A DNA stretch of 64,000 nt, from contig NC_092617.1 of the NCBI RefSeq assembly GCF_047663525.1, forward strand, positions 4,158,501 to 4,222,500, in the 5' to 3' direction. Source of the stretch: Anas platyrhynchos. Lineage: Eukaryota > Chordata > Aves > Anseriformes > Anatidae. The notes under the pieces were generated by a model, which saw nothing but the letters and a program-made list of their open reading frames with translations, had not been told where the DNA came from and did not search any database. Below are positions 1-11,007 of the stretch, one piece after another (position 1 is the first letter of the stretch; the number at the start of each line of letters is the position of its first letter). A program made the translations under genes and the position numbers.

Positions 1-209
1 ATTCCTGTGCTATCCCACCTTTACCCTATTGAAGTCTGCAGATGCCCACCTCTGTTCACCACCTTGTTCTCATCCCAGCATTTCCATCATTTCACCCATG
101 TCTCACAAAACATCATTAGCTGTTCCTTGAAACAGAAAGCTACGATCTGATCACAGACACTCTTTGGTTGACCTCCGGCACCACAGCAATATACTTTGAG
201 GGACATTTC
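1..209 (+). repeat. Partial duplicated block 3 end
   Basis: No coding content is recognised. The sequence around the CTGCAGATGCCCACC stretch and the later ACACTTTGAGGGA-like stretch recurs near 10930-11010 and 25480-25620, and inverted near 36010-36130. It is therefore the left edge of a segmental duplication unit that continues into block 1. Confidence 0.5.
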
Positions 210-575
210 TTCCTCCTCGTGGCCAGTGCATAACTTCCAAGGTGCACTTTGTGGCATTTTTTTCTCTCCTGCTCTTTCCTACTACCAAAGGAAGCTCCAT
301 CAGGGTGGAAACCACTCCTGAAGTAGGCATCCCAACCCAGCAGGCTCCTTGCGACCTGCCAGCCAAGCAGACACAAGTCACCTCAGCAGCAGCTTCCAAG
401 CCAGGGGCCTGCTGCTGACCTTGCATATTCTTGTGGAGACACAGCCAAGCCTTGTGCCTGCTGCTGTGCAGTCATGGACTCAAGCAGAAGGCACAGGACA
501 ACCCATCTGGGGGCCTTCTTTCTGCCTGGGTCCTCCTGGCTCTGGAGGCAGAGGGGATCCCACAGTCAGCAGAAT
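210..575 (+). repeat. Duplicated block 1, copy 1 (truncated)
   Basis: This is the first of seven main copies of a roughly 600-bp non-coding block, recognised by the phrases GGAAGCTCCATCAGGGTGG and CAGTCATGGACTCAAGCAG. This copy lacks the 3' part holding the 64-bp TGACCT repeat and runs into sequence resembling the downstream flank of OR genes. Open frames across it are not kept between copies, so it is treated as non-coding. Confidence 0.7.
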
Positions 576-589
576 TTCTGTTTCTTCTT

Positions 590-690
590 TCTTTTCTGTT
601 TCTTTTGTCCAGTCATGGACTCAACAGAATTTCTGTTTCTTTATTGTCTTTATCTAAACAGGAAGCCTGGTTCAATATGTACATGAGAAA
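590..690 (-). repeat. OR downstream flank homology
   Basis: The stretch containing TTATTGTCTTTATC, followed by a glycine- and tyrosine-like reading up to the ATGTACAT motif, recurs downstream of other OR14 copies, near 39900-39975 and 44780-44840 and, inverted, near 32580-32640. It appears to be the 3' end of the ancestral OR duplication unit. Confidence 0.5.
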
Positions 691-854
691 ATAACATTAT
701 ATATATATATATAAATAAATAAATTAAATTAAAAGGTAGGAGTCTGGGAAAAAAAAACAAAAAACTAATCAGAAACACTATTATTAAGAAATAGAAATAC
801 AAAAAAATTATGAAATTCTCATAAACACATTTTAAACTAAAAGTACAGTTATGT

Positions 855-1790
855 CTATTGGAATATTACTGTAACGGTGTATCCAAAGATTTTCTTCACT
901 GTATCCTTGAGCTCTTGGTTCCTCATGCTATAGATGAGGGGGTTCACTGCTGGAGGCAACACCGAGTACAAAACTGCCATTATCAGGTCCAGGGATGTGG
1001 AAGAGATGGAGGGGGGCTTCAGGTAGGCAAACATGGCGGTGCTGACAAACAGGGAGACAACAGCCAGGTGAGGGAGGCATGTGGAAAAGGCTTTGTGCCT
1101 GCCCTGCTCAGAGGACATCCTCAGCACTGCCCTGAAGATCTGCACATAGGACAGCACAATGAAAATGAAACAACCAAAGACTGAACAAAGAGTAAAGAAA
1201 AGTACCCTAGCTTCCCTGAGGTAGGCATCTGAGCAGGAGAGCTTGAGGATCTGGGGGATTTCACAGAAGAACTGGTCCACAGCATTGCTGTGGCAGAGGG
1301 GCAGGGAAAATGTGTTGGCCGTGTGCAGGACAGCATTGAGAAATGCAGTGCCCCAGGCAGCTGCTGCCATCTGGGCACAAGCTCTGCTGCCCACGAGGCT
1401 CCCGTAGTGCAGGGGCTTGCAGATGGCAACGTAGCGGTCATAGGCCATGACTGTGAGAAGAAAAAACTCTGAACCAAAGAAGAAGAGAAAAAAGAAGAGT
1501 TGAGCAGCACATCCTTGATAAGAGATGGCCCTGGTGTCCCAGAGGGCATTGGCCATGGCTTTGGGCAGAGTGGTGGAGATGCAGCCCAGGTCGAGGAGGG
1601 CGAGGTTGAGGAGGAAGTACATGGGGGTGTGGAGGCGGTGGTCGCAGGCTACGGCGCTGAGGATGAGGCCGTTGCCCAGAAGGGCAGCCAGGTAGATGCC
1701 CAGGAAGAGCGCGAAGTGCAGGAGCTGCAGCTCACGCGTGTCTGCGAATGGCAGCAGGAGGAACTCACTCACTGAGCTGATGTTGGGCAT
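855..1790 (-). CDS. Olfactory receptor, family 14-like (OR1)
   Basis: This encodes a 311-residue seven-helix odorant receptor, expected in the ciliary membrane of olfactory neurons and coupled to Golf and adenylate cyclase (known for the family). Visible marks are an N-glycosylation site at Asn3 (NIS), Gly-Asn in TM1 (39-40), PMYF at 56-59, MAYDRYVAIC at 115-124, Ser-Tyr in TM5 (214-215), KAFSTC at 233-238 and NPLIY at 283-287. Cysteines 94, 166, 176 and 186 fit the usual extracellular disulfides. TM2 reads PMYFLLNL where the three paralogues have PMYFFLLNL, an in-frame one-residue loss. A splice acceptor (CCTTTTCAACAG) lies about 24 bp before the ATG, consistent with an upstream non-coding exon. 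The family call is firm; whether the protein works is uncertain because of the TM2 loss. Confidence 0.93.
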   Translation of the reverse strand: MPNISSVSEFLLLPFADTRELQLLHFALFLGIYLAALLGNGLILSAVACDHRLHTPMYFLLNLALLDLGCISTTLPKAMANALWDTRAISYQGCAAQLFFFLFFFGSEFFLLTVMAYDRYVAICKPLHYGSLVGSRACAQMAAAAWGTAFLNAVLHTANTFSLPLCHSNAVDQFFCEIPQILKLSCSDAYLREARVLFFTLCSVFGCFIFIVLSYVQIFRAVLRMSSEQGRHKAFSTCLPHLAVVSLFVSTAMFAYLKPPSISSTSLDLIMAVLYSVLPPAVNPLIYSMRNQELKDTVKKIFGYTVTVIFQ

Positions 1791-1813
1791 TTTCTGACAT
1801 TGGACACGGTTTT

Positions 1814-2290
1814 CTGTTGAAAAGGGTAAGTCAGAACATAGTTAGTACACATTTCTCTGGCAGATACTTTTTGCAAGCCTTAGAGTACCCCCCAGCCTAA
1901 CCTCTTGCTTTGCAGGAGACCCTTTTTGCATCTGTCTTGCTTGAGCTGTGGCTGGTGCTGCCTGAGAGTGGCACTTGCAGAAGGAGCTGCTATGGGCTGC
2001 AGAGGAGTCCTTCCTCCTGTGAAGCAGGAGGGAGGCAGAAAAATGGGGGAAACTCTAGTTCAGTCCACCTGTCAGGACAATGAGATTTGCAGTACTGTTG
2101 CAAACAGCTCATCCGAATGCAGAGCAGAGGTGCAGATGCCACTGCTGAACAACAGTGTTCACAGCTGCCCTGTCACCTCTCTGAGAGCTGTAGGACCATC
2201 CCACTGTGGTGTTTCCCTGAGAAGAAACTGGAGACAGCTGAGAGCAGAGAAGGCCCAGTCCCAGTGCAGCTGGACAGAATCCTCACCTTG
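1814..2290 (-). promoter_or_regulatory. OR1 5' flank / putative non-coding leader region
   Basis: The flank begins with a splice acceptor at 1814-1815 on the minus strand. The stretch near 2200-2290 is similar to the inverted sequence near 5080-5160 upstream of the second OR, so a shared OR upstream region was duplicated with the gene. The promoter itself cannot be placed. Confidence 0.4.
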
Positions 2291-2829
2291 TCTACAGGGG
2301 ACTGATCAGGATCTCAGTTCTTCCCTCCTAACAAGGGGTGCAGAGGCCTCACTCCAGCTGCCCACAGACTGCCATCCAGCAGCACAGACATGGCCTTAGC
2401 CAGGAGGTGTCCTTTTCTTCGGGATCCTGGATAACACAAGGATGCCACAAGAGAGCTGCATCCTGCTAGAGAGTAGCCTGCAACGCAGGAGGATGCCCCA
2501 TGAACAGAGATGGATATCCACAAGCTCGGGTGTCCCAGTATCCCAGCTGCACTCCCTACAGTGTCTGGTGGAGGCTTAGCCGATTGGCTCTTTTCTGACC
2601 AGGGGCAGCTGGGTTATGACACTCCAAGAGGCTTCTGCCAGACTTCCCCACCTCGCACTGCAACCCATCAGGACTCTCAAAGCCTACTGCATTGCCCACT
2701 GCCCTCCCAGAAACAAGACCCAGCAGGAGACCCTTCCAGGACCTGCAGCTGCATGGCCCTGCAGCCAGACCCTTATCTTGTCAAGGGCTGTGCAGGTTTC
2801 TCCTGCAGGCAGCTCTCAGCATCGTCCCA
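2291..2829. other. Intergenic, nothing recognised
   Basis: Moderately GC-rich DNA. Short open frames on both strands show no family resemblance. No LTR ends, CR1 end or simple repeat is apparent. Confidence 0.4.
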
Positions 2830-4130
2830 CTGCTAAATGCTTTCAGCCCCTCTCTCCTTTTCTTCTCTCTGTGTCTCTGCCTCTGTGTCTCTTTCCTGCT
2901 GCGCTGTGCAGAGGAGCTGATCCTGGGCACAGCTGTCTCTCTGCACCAGGGCCCTCTTGCCACGAGCTCTCTCTGTCCCATGAGCCCGGCCCAGCTCAGC
3001 AGCACAGCACCAGCCCAAGGCACTGCAATCACCCCTCTGGGGGCTTGGCTGATGAGCCCACACACGAACCTCAGGCACTCAGAAACAATTGAAGACATCT
3101 CTCCAGAAGTGCAAGTCAGAGGCAAGTTTCCTGCAGTGTCCCCCTGAGGGCCAGCACTGACACAGCCTCCCTTGGAGCTCGTTAGAGCAGAACCCTGGAG
3201 GCAGTGAGGACAAGGAGACAAAGGCAATGTGAAGGTGACACTGATGTATAGGAAAAGTGGATGTGTGTCACCAAGCACAAGGGCCAGGCCTTGACCCCTG
3301 TCCTCTGGAAAGGGTCCTTACCCTTCAGACACTGCTCAGGGCTCTTTGTGGGGCAGAAGGAGATGGGGATGTGCATGGCCAAGTGCGGAAGAATGGTACG
3401 ACCCCTGCCTGGTTCATGGGTAGGGGCAAGGAGACAATGAGGCCCTGGTGCTTTAACAATCAGCTGTCTCATCATAGGCCTCAGTGACAGAGGCAACAGC
3501 CATAGCCATGGACACAAAGACCTGGGTTCTTTTTGGACTTTGAGCCTTGCCACAGTGCTTGATCCTCTCCACACCTGGCTGCACTAGGGAATCCCAGACC
3601 TGTACCTCTTTCCCTGTACCTGTATACAATTTTAGGGGGGTTGTCTCACTGAATATGAACTGAGTCTGATAACTCAGATCTTCTTGGTGGCCATGCCCCT
3701 CGTAAGGCAGCTCTGTAGGAAGCTGGCCTTGCTTCTGGTAAGCAGATACCACTGCTCGTATGGCATCCCTCGTGGTGCCCAGGCCCTCCTCCTCCTGGCC
3801 ACTGCTCACTCAGCAGGGTCCCAGTCTGCCCTGATGTGTGGGGTTCCTCTTCTTCTGGTGCAGTACTGGGCTCTTCTCCTTGTAAATGTCAGGAGGTTTC
3901 TTTAGGCAAATTCCTGCAGTTTCTTGAGGTTCCCCTTTACAGATGCTCCCTTCTGTCAGCTGTTAATGTCTGCAGGCAGATGGCTCACCGTGATTGTGCT
4001 GTCTCTCACAAAGCAACGGCAGCAGGAGTTTACAGGACAGTTTGGATAATACACGAGTAACTCATTGAATGGAATTACAGCACAGAACCACTGAAAGGTG
4101 TGGGATAGAAGGCTGCCAGATTCCACTTTT
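2830..4130 (+). repeat. Duplicated block 5, copy 1
   Basis: This roughly 1.3-kb non-coding block is repeated at 47560-48870 in the same orientation and in scrambled, mostly inverted form at 27340-28460. Landmarks are GTCTCTCTGCACCAGGGCC, then CTTGGAGCTCGTTAGAGCAG, then AACTCAGATCTTCTTGGTGG. The open frames differ between copies, so no protein is called. Confidence 0.75.
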
Positions 4131-4238
4131 TCTGTTCTTCCTTCTCATGCATGCTGTTACTTACAAAACACATCACTGTATCATCTAATAGGAAAGAAAT
4201 TAAGTCTATCCCAGCTGACACATGGACAATATCCACAC

Positions 4239-4800
4239 TGTTATAAATGGCTCAGGATTCAAATTAGGATTAAATAAAAAATAGGGTTTACTAAAAGAAT
4301 ATAAAGGAATAGAGGTAAGAAAACTGTGCTGGGTGCACCGGGAGTCTCCGCTCCACCAGGATGCACACCAGTTTCATCAAGCAGCTGATTTTTATGCTCC
4401 TAGACTAATACATATTCATTACTACTTCTAAAAAAACCAGGTTATTATAATTAGCTTCAGGGGTCCAGTTCCTCCTACTGGAGCATGCGCATCCGTCTCC
4501 TCTGGAGGTCTCTAGGGGTCTTTCATGCTGAAGGCTCATAGTCTTCCTCTCACCTTTGTACTCACTCGGCACAATTCCAAGTTTATAAAACACTTTCTGC
4601 CACACTTGTCTCCCAACCGTCCTTCAGCTTCTTTTTCCTTCCTCTTAATCTCTTGGCTCCCTGGCCAGATACCAAAGATCCACATAGTATCCCATAACAG
4701 TCATTAGTTGTTATCAGTTGTTCTGAAACTCCCAGACATCAAACACAAACAGCTTTCTTATTGACGCTTCACGAGTAATTAAAACATTCTTCCCCAGCCA
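4239..4800 (-). mobile_element. Solo LTR-like sequence (right end uncertain)
   Basis: Read on the minus strand, the segment GGTGGAGCGGAGACTCC, then CACCCAGC, then a T-rich end matches the 3' part of the solo LTR at 16437-17119 and the partial LTR at 63497. The outer end on this strand, near TATAACA, gives the CA terminus at 4239-4240. The TG end is not resolved and no target-site duplication was found. Confidence 0.55.
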
Positions 4801-5063
4801 TTCACAGACACATCTATAGCAGTGTTAAGTTAATCTCGAAGAAGACAGGAAAAAAAAAAGGCTGTAATGTTAGAAATAGAAGTCCGGAATAACAAACACA
4901 AACAGGTTAATAAATTTAAGGAGTATTTTCTGAAGACTTGATAAATTGACTAGAATGAGGGGGAGACTGGGACACACTGCATCTGTGGTTCAAGAATTAA
5001 ATTGCCAGTGCAGGGCCCAGAGGCAGACAGGATTCAAACAGAATTGTTCTTTATGGACATGAA

Positions 5064-5560
5064 TTGTTAAAACATTCCTCACAATTCTGTCCAGTTGCAC
5101 TGGGACTGGGACTTCTCTCTCTCAGCTGTCTGTACTTTCTTCTCAGGGAAACCACCGGGTTGCTTGTTCCTCCAAATTATTACAAGTGTAGCTACCAGAA
5201 AATAAAGCAAAGAAATGCCCCCTGCTCTACAGTGTGGTTGGATGCTTTCTTTGAAGCAACATTTCAAAGCTTGTGGTCTGACCAGTGCACTGAACTTGAG
5301 TTCTCCTTTCTCCTGCTTCCCTCCTGCTGCACAGCAGGAAGGACTCCTCTGGAGCCCACAGCAGCCCCTGCTCCCAATGTCACTCCCAGCCAGCAAAAGC
5401 AGCAGCTCAAGCAAGAGAGATGCAGAAAGGTTCTCCTGCAAAGACAGAAGCTCAGGCTGGGAGTGTTCTAAGACATGCAATATGTTTTCCTGAGAGAAGT
5501 CTGTACTAACGTTGCTCTGCCTTCTCCTCTTCAACAGGCAACTGTGTCTAATGTCATTAA
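5064..5560 (+). promoter_or_regulatory. OR2 5' flank with splice acceptor
   Basis: A pyrimidine-rich tract ending CTTCTCCTCTTCAACAG stops at 5537, 23 bp before the ATG at 5561, a good acceptor for a 5' non-coding exon. The segment near 5085-5160 resembles the upstream flank of OR1 in inverted orientation. No core promoter can be assigned. Confidence 0.45.
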
Positions 5561-6514
5561 ATGACAAACGTAAGTTCTCTGAGTGAGTTCCTCCTGCTGG
5601 CATTTGCAGACACACACGAGCTGCAACTCCTGCACTTCGAGATCTTCTTGGGCATCTACCTGGCTGCCCTCCTGGGCAACGGCCTCATCCTCACTGCTGT
5701 AGCCTGCCACCACCGCCTCCACACCCCCATGTACTTCTTCCTCCTCAATCTCGCCCTCCTCGACCTGGGCTGCATCTCCACCACTCTGCCCAAAGCCATG
5801 GCCAATTCCCTCTGGGACACCAGAGCCATCTCCTATCAAGGCTGTGCTGCACAAGTCCTCTTTTTCGTCTTCTTCTTTTCAATTCTCACCATCATGGCCT
5901 ATGACCGCTACATTGCCATCTGCAAGCCCCTGCACTACGGAAGCCTCCTGGGGAGCAGAGCTTGTGCCCAGATGGCAGCAGCTGCCTGGGGCACTGCATT
6001 TCTCAATGCTGTCCTGCACACGGCCACTACATTTTCCCTGCCCATCTGCCAAGGCAATGCTGTGGACCAGTTCTTCTGTGAAATCCCCCACATCCTCAAG
6101 CTCTCCTGCTCAGATGCCTACCTCAGGGAAGCTGGGGTTCTTCTGATTAGAGCCTGTTTGGGTCTTGGCTGCTTTATTTTCATTATGGTGTCCTATGTGC
6201 AGATCTTCAGGGTGGTGCTGAGGATGCCCTCTGAGCAGGGCCAACACAAAGCTTTTTCCACGTGCCTCCCTCACCTGGCTGTGGTCTCCCTGTTTATCAG
6301 CATAGCCATGTTTGCCTACCTGAAGCCCCCCTCCTTTTCTTCCCAATCCTTGGACCTGGTGGTTGCAGTTTTATATGTGGTAGTGCCTCCAGCAATGAAC
6401 CCCCTCATCTACAGCATAAGAAGCAAGGAGATCAAGCATGTACTCTGGAAAGTTATGCGTAGATATGGTCCAGATGCAATACATTTACAATCTGCTTCTG
6501 CAGATAACTCATAA
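5561..6514 (+). CDS. Olfactory receptor, family 14-like (OR2), TM3 shortened
   Basis: A 317-residue OR with Asn3 glycosylation (NVS), LLGNG in TM1, PMYFFLLNL in TM2, MAYDRYIAIC at 112-121, a KAFSTCLPHL block in TM6 and NPLIYS in TM7. Between QVLFFVFF and LTIMAYDRY it has three residues where OR4 has seven, so a 12-bp in-frame deletion removed about one helical turn of TM3, the helix that bears the DRY-type G-protein motif and ligand-facing residues. The C-terminal tail is about ten residues longer than in the paralogues and reads IRSKEIKHVL where others read MRNQELK. The frame is open, yet the TM3 loss makes normal folding doubtful, so this may be a young pseudogene. An AATAAA lies at 6763-6768, beyond a long CTTT tract. 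Confidence 0.9.
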   Translation: MTNVSSLSEFLLLAFADTHELQLLHFEIFLGIYLAALLGNGLILTAVACHHRLHTPMYFFLLNLALLDLGCISTTLPKAMANSLWDTRAISYQGCAAQVLFFVFFFSILTIMAYDRYIAICKPLHYGSLLGSRACAQMAAAAWGTAFLNAVLHTATTFSLPICQGNAVDQFFCEIPHILKLSCSDAYLREAGVLLIRACLGLGCFIFIMVSYVQIFRVVLRMPSEQGQHKAFSTCLPHLAVVSLFISIAMFAYLKPPSFSSQSLDLVVAVLYVVVPPAMNPLIYSIRSKEIKHVLWKVMRRYGPDAIHLQSASADNS

Positions 6515-6547
6515 TGTCACTTATTACAGGAACAGACAATATTCTCT

Positions 6548-6675
<128 letters not shown>

Positions 6676-6762
6676 CTTTTTCTTTCTTCTCATGAGTGTG
6701 TGTTCTTGCATTTTTAGTACAGGTTTGCTTGTGTTTTTCTTTTAGTTTGACTACTGTTACCC

Positions 6763-6768
6763 AATAAA
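6763..6768 (+). terminator. Candidate OR2 polyadenylation signal
   Basis: Canonical AATAAA about 250 bp downstream of the OR2 stop codon. It is the nearest such hexamer noticed on this strand; use is inferred. Confidence 0.4.
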
Positions 6769-7079
6769 TGGTATTATTCACTCTTATTTAAGTGTGTACA
6801 GGTCCAGTATAGCTCAGAGACTGTAAATGAGAAGCCCATCTCTCTGTGAATTTAAACTTAAGGAAGGAGCCTGCAATGCCTTCTTTGTCTGACATCCTTC
6901 CTTTGAGACCTGGTCTGGCTCTGCAGGGGCAGTGCCCGTGTGCAGTGGTGCAGAGGAAAAGAGTCCCACCCCAGCAGCATGGCCAGGGAGCACCAGCACT
7001 TGGGGCATGCAGAGCTGCTCTCTTGCCACTGCCACCCTCTCCTGCTGAGCCCTCCTGGTGGTGAACTAAGAAATAGATA

Positions 7080-7620
7080 CTAAAGTTTTGACTGTAGAAC
7101 TATAGCATATCTAGAGAAGTCACCCAATGCTGATTTTGCAAGTTTTAGCTAACACAGATGCATATTGTAAATCAACCACAAGGACAGGGAGTATGAGTAT
7201 GGGACATCAATAAAAGATAAGGGAAGAAAAGACTTTGTACACATAGACAATAGAACCAGCAAGAACTGGCTTGGACTGCTGAAGTCTGCAAATGAGAGGA
7301 AGTGTCAAAAGTTTAGCAGTGGGGAAGACTTCTGGCCCTCATCAAAAGACCACCAGAGTACAATGGACAACCACCCGAGGACTCTAATGCACACGTGAAT
7401 AGGGGCGGGAACCTCAGTTAATGATTCTTCGGATACCTAATGAATATGCAAGAGACTTACAGGGGAAGTGAAATGAATATGTATCTATCCCATCATTATA
7501 AGCATCCTGGTAGTAACCCTTAGTGTGCAAGTTAGGAGGAGTAATACCCTTTGCACCCAGCGCTGCAAGAAACAAACACTCCTTGAGTTGTAAAATTTGT
7601 TTCCATGTACCAGTCTGATG
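7080..7620 (+). mobile_element. Old LTR-like sequence (bounds uncertain)
   Basis: The stretch with GTGTGCAAGTTAGGAGGAG followed by CACCCAGCGCTGCAAGAAA resembles the R/U5 part of avian class I ERV LTRs as I remember them. It also shares the CAGCGCTG phrase with the partial LTR at 63497. No paired LTR, internal region or target-site duplication was found, and both ends are estimates. Confidence 0.35.
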
Positions 7621-9019
7621 GCCGATGCCTGCCTGGAGAGGAATCCGGAGCTTCCAGGAGATGTTGGGGGATCTCCATGAAGAATACGCAACGCTGAGTT
7701 GGCAGTGATTAGAACCATGAGTGACCATCCAAGGAAGAGTCTGGCAAAGGAAAAGAGGAATCTGAGGAGTCCATGAGCTAAGGAGGGCTCTGCAATGCCA
7801 GGACAGCTGCTGAAGAGTCATCATGCAAAGGCCCATGAGACTACAGAGTAATTGAGGAGACCGTCTTTGGAGTCTCGCGGGTCAGGCCTCCTGCAGCTGT
7901 CTCTGTGTTCTTTGAGATATCCCTGGTCTTGCCAAGCACTGCCCTGTGCTGCTGAGCCATCAGGGCAGATGGAAAGGGGCTCAGCAGCAGAGATCCCCAT
8001 GGAGTTGAGTCTGCTGCCCACCCTGAGCAGCACGGGCAGGGAGAGTACTGGGGGAGTGCCCAGGGCACCACAGCCCCTGGCTCTGCAGAGCAGCACCGCC
8101 AGCTCAGGACCCTCCATTTCCTGAGCTGTGGCTAGCCCCTGTGTGGGGGCTGCTGGGGAGGCCCAGAGACACCTTTGTCCCAGCAGCTGCAGTGCCTTTG
8201 AGGGGCTGGGGCTGTGGTGACCATGCCCAGAGCCCTGCAGCAGCCTGCGGTGGGCACTGCCCTGGGGCCAGCACAGCCTGAGCTGCTGTGCTGGGGAGAG
8301 GGCAGGGAGGTGGGGAGAGGTGGGCAGGGGCTGGGCTGGACTGGGCAGTGCCCGGTAAAGGGCAACAGCAGCGTCAGGGAGTGGTGGCAGCATGCAGGGG
8401 AGGGCTCCCAGCAGGGCTTGGTGCTGCAGAGCCAGGACTGCATGAAGGGAGCCCAGAGCTGAAGGGGCAGGGGAGAGGAGGCTGCTCTGGGCCCTTGCTG
8501 GCCTGGGCAGAGCAGGACGGGGGCCCAAGGCATTTGCACCCTCACTGCAGCCTGACAGGAGCTGCAAGGCAGTCATGGAGTGTCTAGAGGCAGGATCTGC
8601 ACTGTGGCCACAAGCCCTGCGTGCCCTCTTCCTGCCATGCTCCATGCGGTGGCTGCAGCAGAGGGGACTCCCAGACAGCCCCTGCCTGGGGCTGTGCCAC
8701 CTGCCTCACCCCAGCCCTCTCCGGCGCCTTCCTTGCTGCTCTCTGATGCATACCAGGACCTCCCTGTGCCTGCCTGGCCAGCACATCTACTGGGGGCCAG
8801 TGTGGCTGCTGCAGGGGCAGGGAGCTCAGCATGGCCCTTGAAGCCCCCTGCCCTGGGCCTGCCTCTCCCCTTGGCCTGGGCCCCAACCTTGGCTCTGCTG
8901 GCAGGAGCGCTCTTGGCATGTGCTTCCTGGCCTCCCCTCGCCTGCACACAGCTGCTGCCCACTCATGCTTCTGGTACAAACGTGTCCTCACCAGCAGCAC
9001 CACCCCTTGCGATGCCTGT
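7621..9019. other. GC-rich intergenic DNA
   Basis: The sequence is strongly GC-rich from about 8130 to 8990, so long open frames appear on both strands, including 274 codons on the minus strand. None resembles a known protein. The part near 7620-7740 recurs near 33290-33400, and a short part near 8490-8580 recurs inverted near 38880-38990, which suggests duplicated non-coding DNA. Confidence 0.45.
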
Positions 9020-9550
9020 CCTGGTGTTTCTGAACAATAGGGTTTACTGGACTGTGTATGTTTAATGGCCTGGTACATCAGACTCACAAATGTGTCAGGC
9101 TCTACTGGATACTGGTGCACAGTGTACCATAATGCCATCAAGACTTAAAGAGGTAGAACCCACCTGTATTTCTGGAGTGACAGGAGGATCCCAGCAGTTA
9201 ACTGTCTGGAGGCTGAAGGGAGTCTAACTGGGAAGGAATGGCAAAAGCACGCCATTGGGACTGGCCCAGAGGCTATGTGCATCCTTGGCATAGACCGATT
9301 CAGAAGAGAGTACTTCAAAGCTCCAAGAGGGCACTACTGGTGGGGCTTTGGCATAGCTACCTTGGGGACTGGGGACATTAAAAAATTGTCTACCTTACAT
9401 GGTCTTCCACAGAATCCTTCTGTTGTGGGTTTGCTGAGGGTTGAAGAGCAGCAGGTGCCAATGGCTACCATGGTGGTGCACCTGAGGCAGCGTTGCGCTA
9501 ACGAAGACTCGCTGATTGCCATCCATGAGCTGGGTCACTGACTGGAGAGC
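9020..9550 (+). pseudogene. ERVL-like protease/RT fragment, decayed
   Basis: A broken pol fragment with several stops and frame changes. A retroviral protease active-site block is readable near 9105-9145 (LDTGAQCTIMPS-like, matching the protease of element D), followed by SGVTGGSQQLTV near 9170-9210. The later part reads like the start of reverse transcriptase, near LLRVEEQQVPMAT at 9430-9470. No LTR flanks it. Inactive. Confidence 0.75.
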
Positions 9551-9554
9551 CAAG

Positions 9555-10565
9555 GTGTAGCTGTAGAACTTGGTAGCACGGATTAGTGATGGACTTGTCA
9601 GCACTAAGGTAAAGATGCATGACCTCGTTTACACGTCCTTGAGTAGTGTCAGGCACAATGCAATTCTTTTTGCCTTCTGCATCTATAGCACAGGAAGCAT
9701 GACTTTGCCCTACTCTATTGACTGGGCACGTCTTTTCACATTACTCAATTTAGGTTTCTATTGCTGGAAGGGGACGATTTCCCAAAAGAGGCCAAGCTCA
9801 TGGGTACAGCTACAGCCACTTGAAGATATATTTTCTTTTCTTTTCTTCCTGAGTTTTCCACAGAAGATCCAAGAGACACCATGGATGTCCAGGTGTTTAC
9901 TAAGATTTAAGCTGAATTTCTCAGATTCCAACGGTTATTTCAATTTTATTATTCTATTATTTAATTTAATTTAATTTAATTTAATTTAATTTAATTTTAT
10001 TTTATTTTATTTTATTTTATTTTATTTTATTTATTTTATTATTTATTTTGTTCCCAAAAAACACCTGACTTGTCTTAGAAAGGGTTTCATGTGCTGGGCT
10101 GGGCTGCAGTTGCAGGGACAAAGACCACTGTTGGCAGTGGAGCTGTCAGACCTCCAGACTCTGCTTTTCCTCCTGATGGAGGTCTCCAAAGAAGTCACCC
10201 TGGATGAACAGCAATAGGAGAATGATGCTCAAGACTGAAATGCAGCAAAATTCAGACTTTGAAACAAGAAGTTTTTGATTAGGTGCTTTTTGAAATCTTC
10301 TTCCTTAACTACATCATGCAAGCTCTGCAATTAGCTGAACAAATCTTGAAGTCTTTAAGAAAACTGTGGTAGAGATGTTAGGAGTTTCTTCATTTTAATG
10401 AGGTCCATGGTGTATTTTGGTGCTGAGTCTATGAAGCTCAGGTACTGAGAGGAGAGTGATGTAACCGCTTGAGCAAGTCAAGTCAGGAGGCACAAAAGTT
10501 GAAGAGACTTGGAGTATTAATGGGCCCCACTGAGGGCTGTTACTAACGAAGCCTCCCCAGGGCCT
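9555..10565 (+). repeat. Duplicated block 4, copy 1
   Basis: Non-coding block shared with 24100-25105 (+), 36500-36860 (-) and 40745-41600 (-). It begins with a CR1 3'-end-like scrap and contains CTTTTTGCCTTCTGCATC, a pentanucleotide run, and CTCCCCAGGGCCTTGTTAGG-type sequence at its end. It forms a unit with block 3, which follows directly. Confidence 0.7.
9955..10045 (+). repeat. (TTTAA)n/(TTTTA)n microsatellite
   Basis: A pentanucleotide run that changes from TTTAA units to TTTTA units. The equivalent position in the block 4 copies at 24490 and 41262 (inverted) also holds a pentanucleotide run, so it predates the duplications. Confidence 0.95.
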
Positions 10566-10569
10566 TGTT

Positions 10570-11005
10570 AGGGCAGATAATTGGAGGCCATGATTAGGCA
10601 AAGTGCTATGCTGAGAAAAGTCTTGGTTTCTTTTAGTGAAGCAGAAGAGTCAAGGCCTGCCACCAGCTACTGGAGGGGAAACCTTGTACCCCATGTCTGG
10701 CTCAGGGTTCTTTCTGGAGATCTGTGGGATGTTCTGGGCAGTGTGATGCCATGAGAAGAACACTGGAATGACACCTCCCAGCTTCTGCAAGGGTTGCAAG
10801 GGAGGAAGGAGGACCCACTGCGATGACTACATCTCATCACCTCATAAGGGGACAAAACCTTCAGGGCTGTTGGGGCTTTCCATTCTCGCCAGCACCCTCT
10901 GCCTTCTCCTGTGCAAGCTTTCCTATGCTGTCCCACACTTTGCCCTATTTTCTTGAAGTTTGCAGACACCCATGTCTGTTCACCACCTTGCTCTCATTTT
11001 GGCAT
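10570..11005 (+). repeat. Duplicated block 3, copy 1
   Basis: Contains the marker CTGAGAAAAGTCTTGGTT and a later CACCTCCCAGCTTCTGCAAG. Block 3 recurs at 12365-12640, 25110-25590 and 60385-60900 (+) and at 27113-27330, 36060-36500 and 40300-40740 (-). Non-coding. Confidence 0.65.
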
Positions 11006-11007
11006 TT

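Noticed and set aside
2616-3278. Overlapping 150-165-codon ORFs in block 5
   Set aside because: Frames are broken or shifted in the copies at 27340-28460 and 47560-48870, so there is no sign of protein-level conservation.
7821-8645. A 274-codon minus-strand ORF in GC-rich DNA
   Set aside because: High GC suppresses stops on all frames. Composition is Ala/Leu/Pro/Ser-rich and there is no domain. A short piece resembles a plus-strand frame at 38884-38990, best explained by a duplicated non-coding stretch.
8580-9065. A 161-codon plus-strand ORF
   Set aside because: Overlaps other equally long frames on both strands of the same GC-rich DNA. No homology or splice context.
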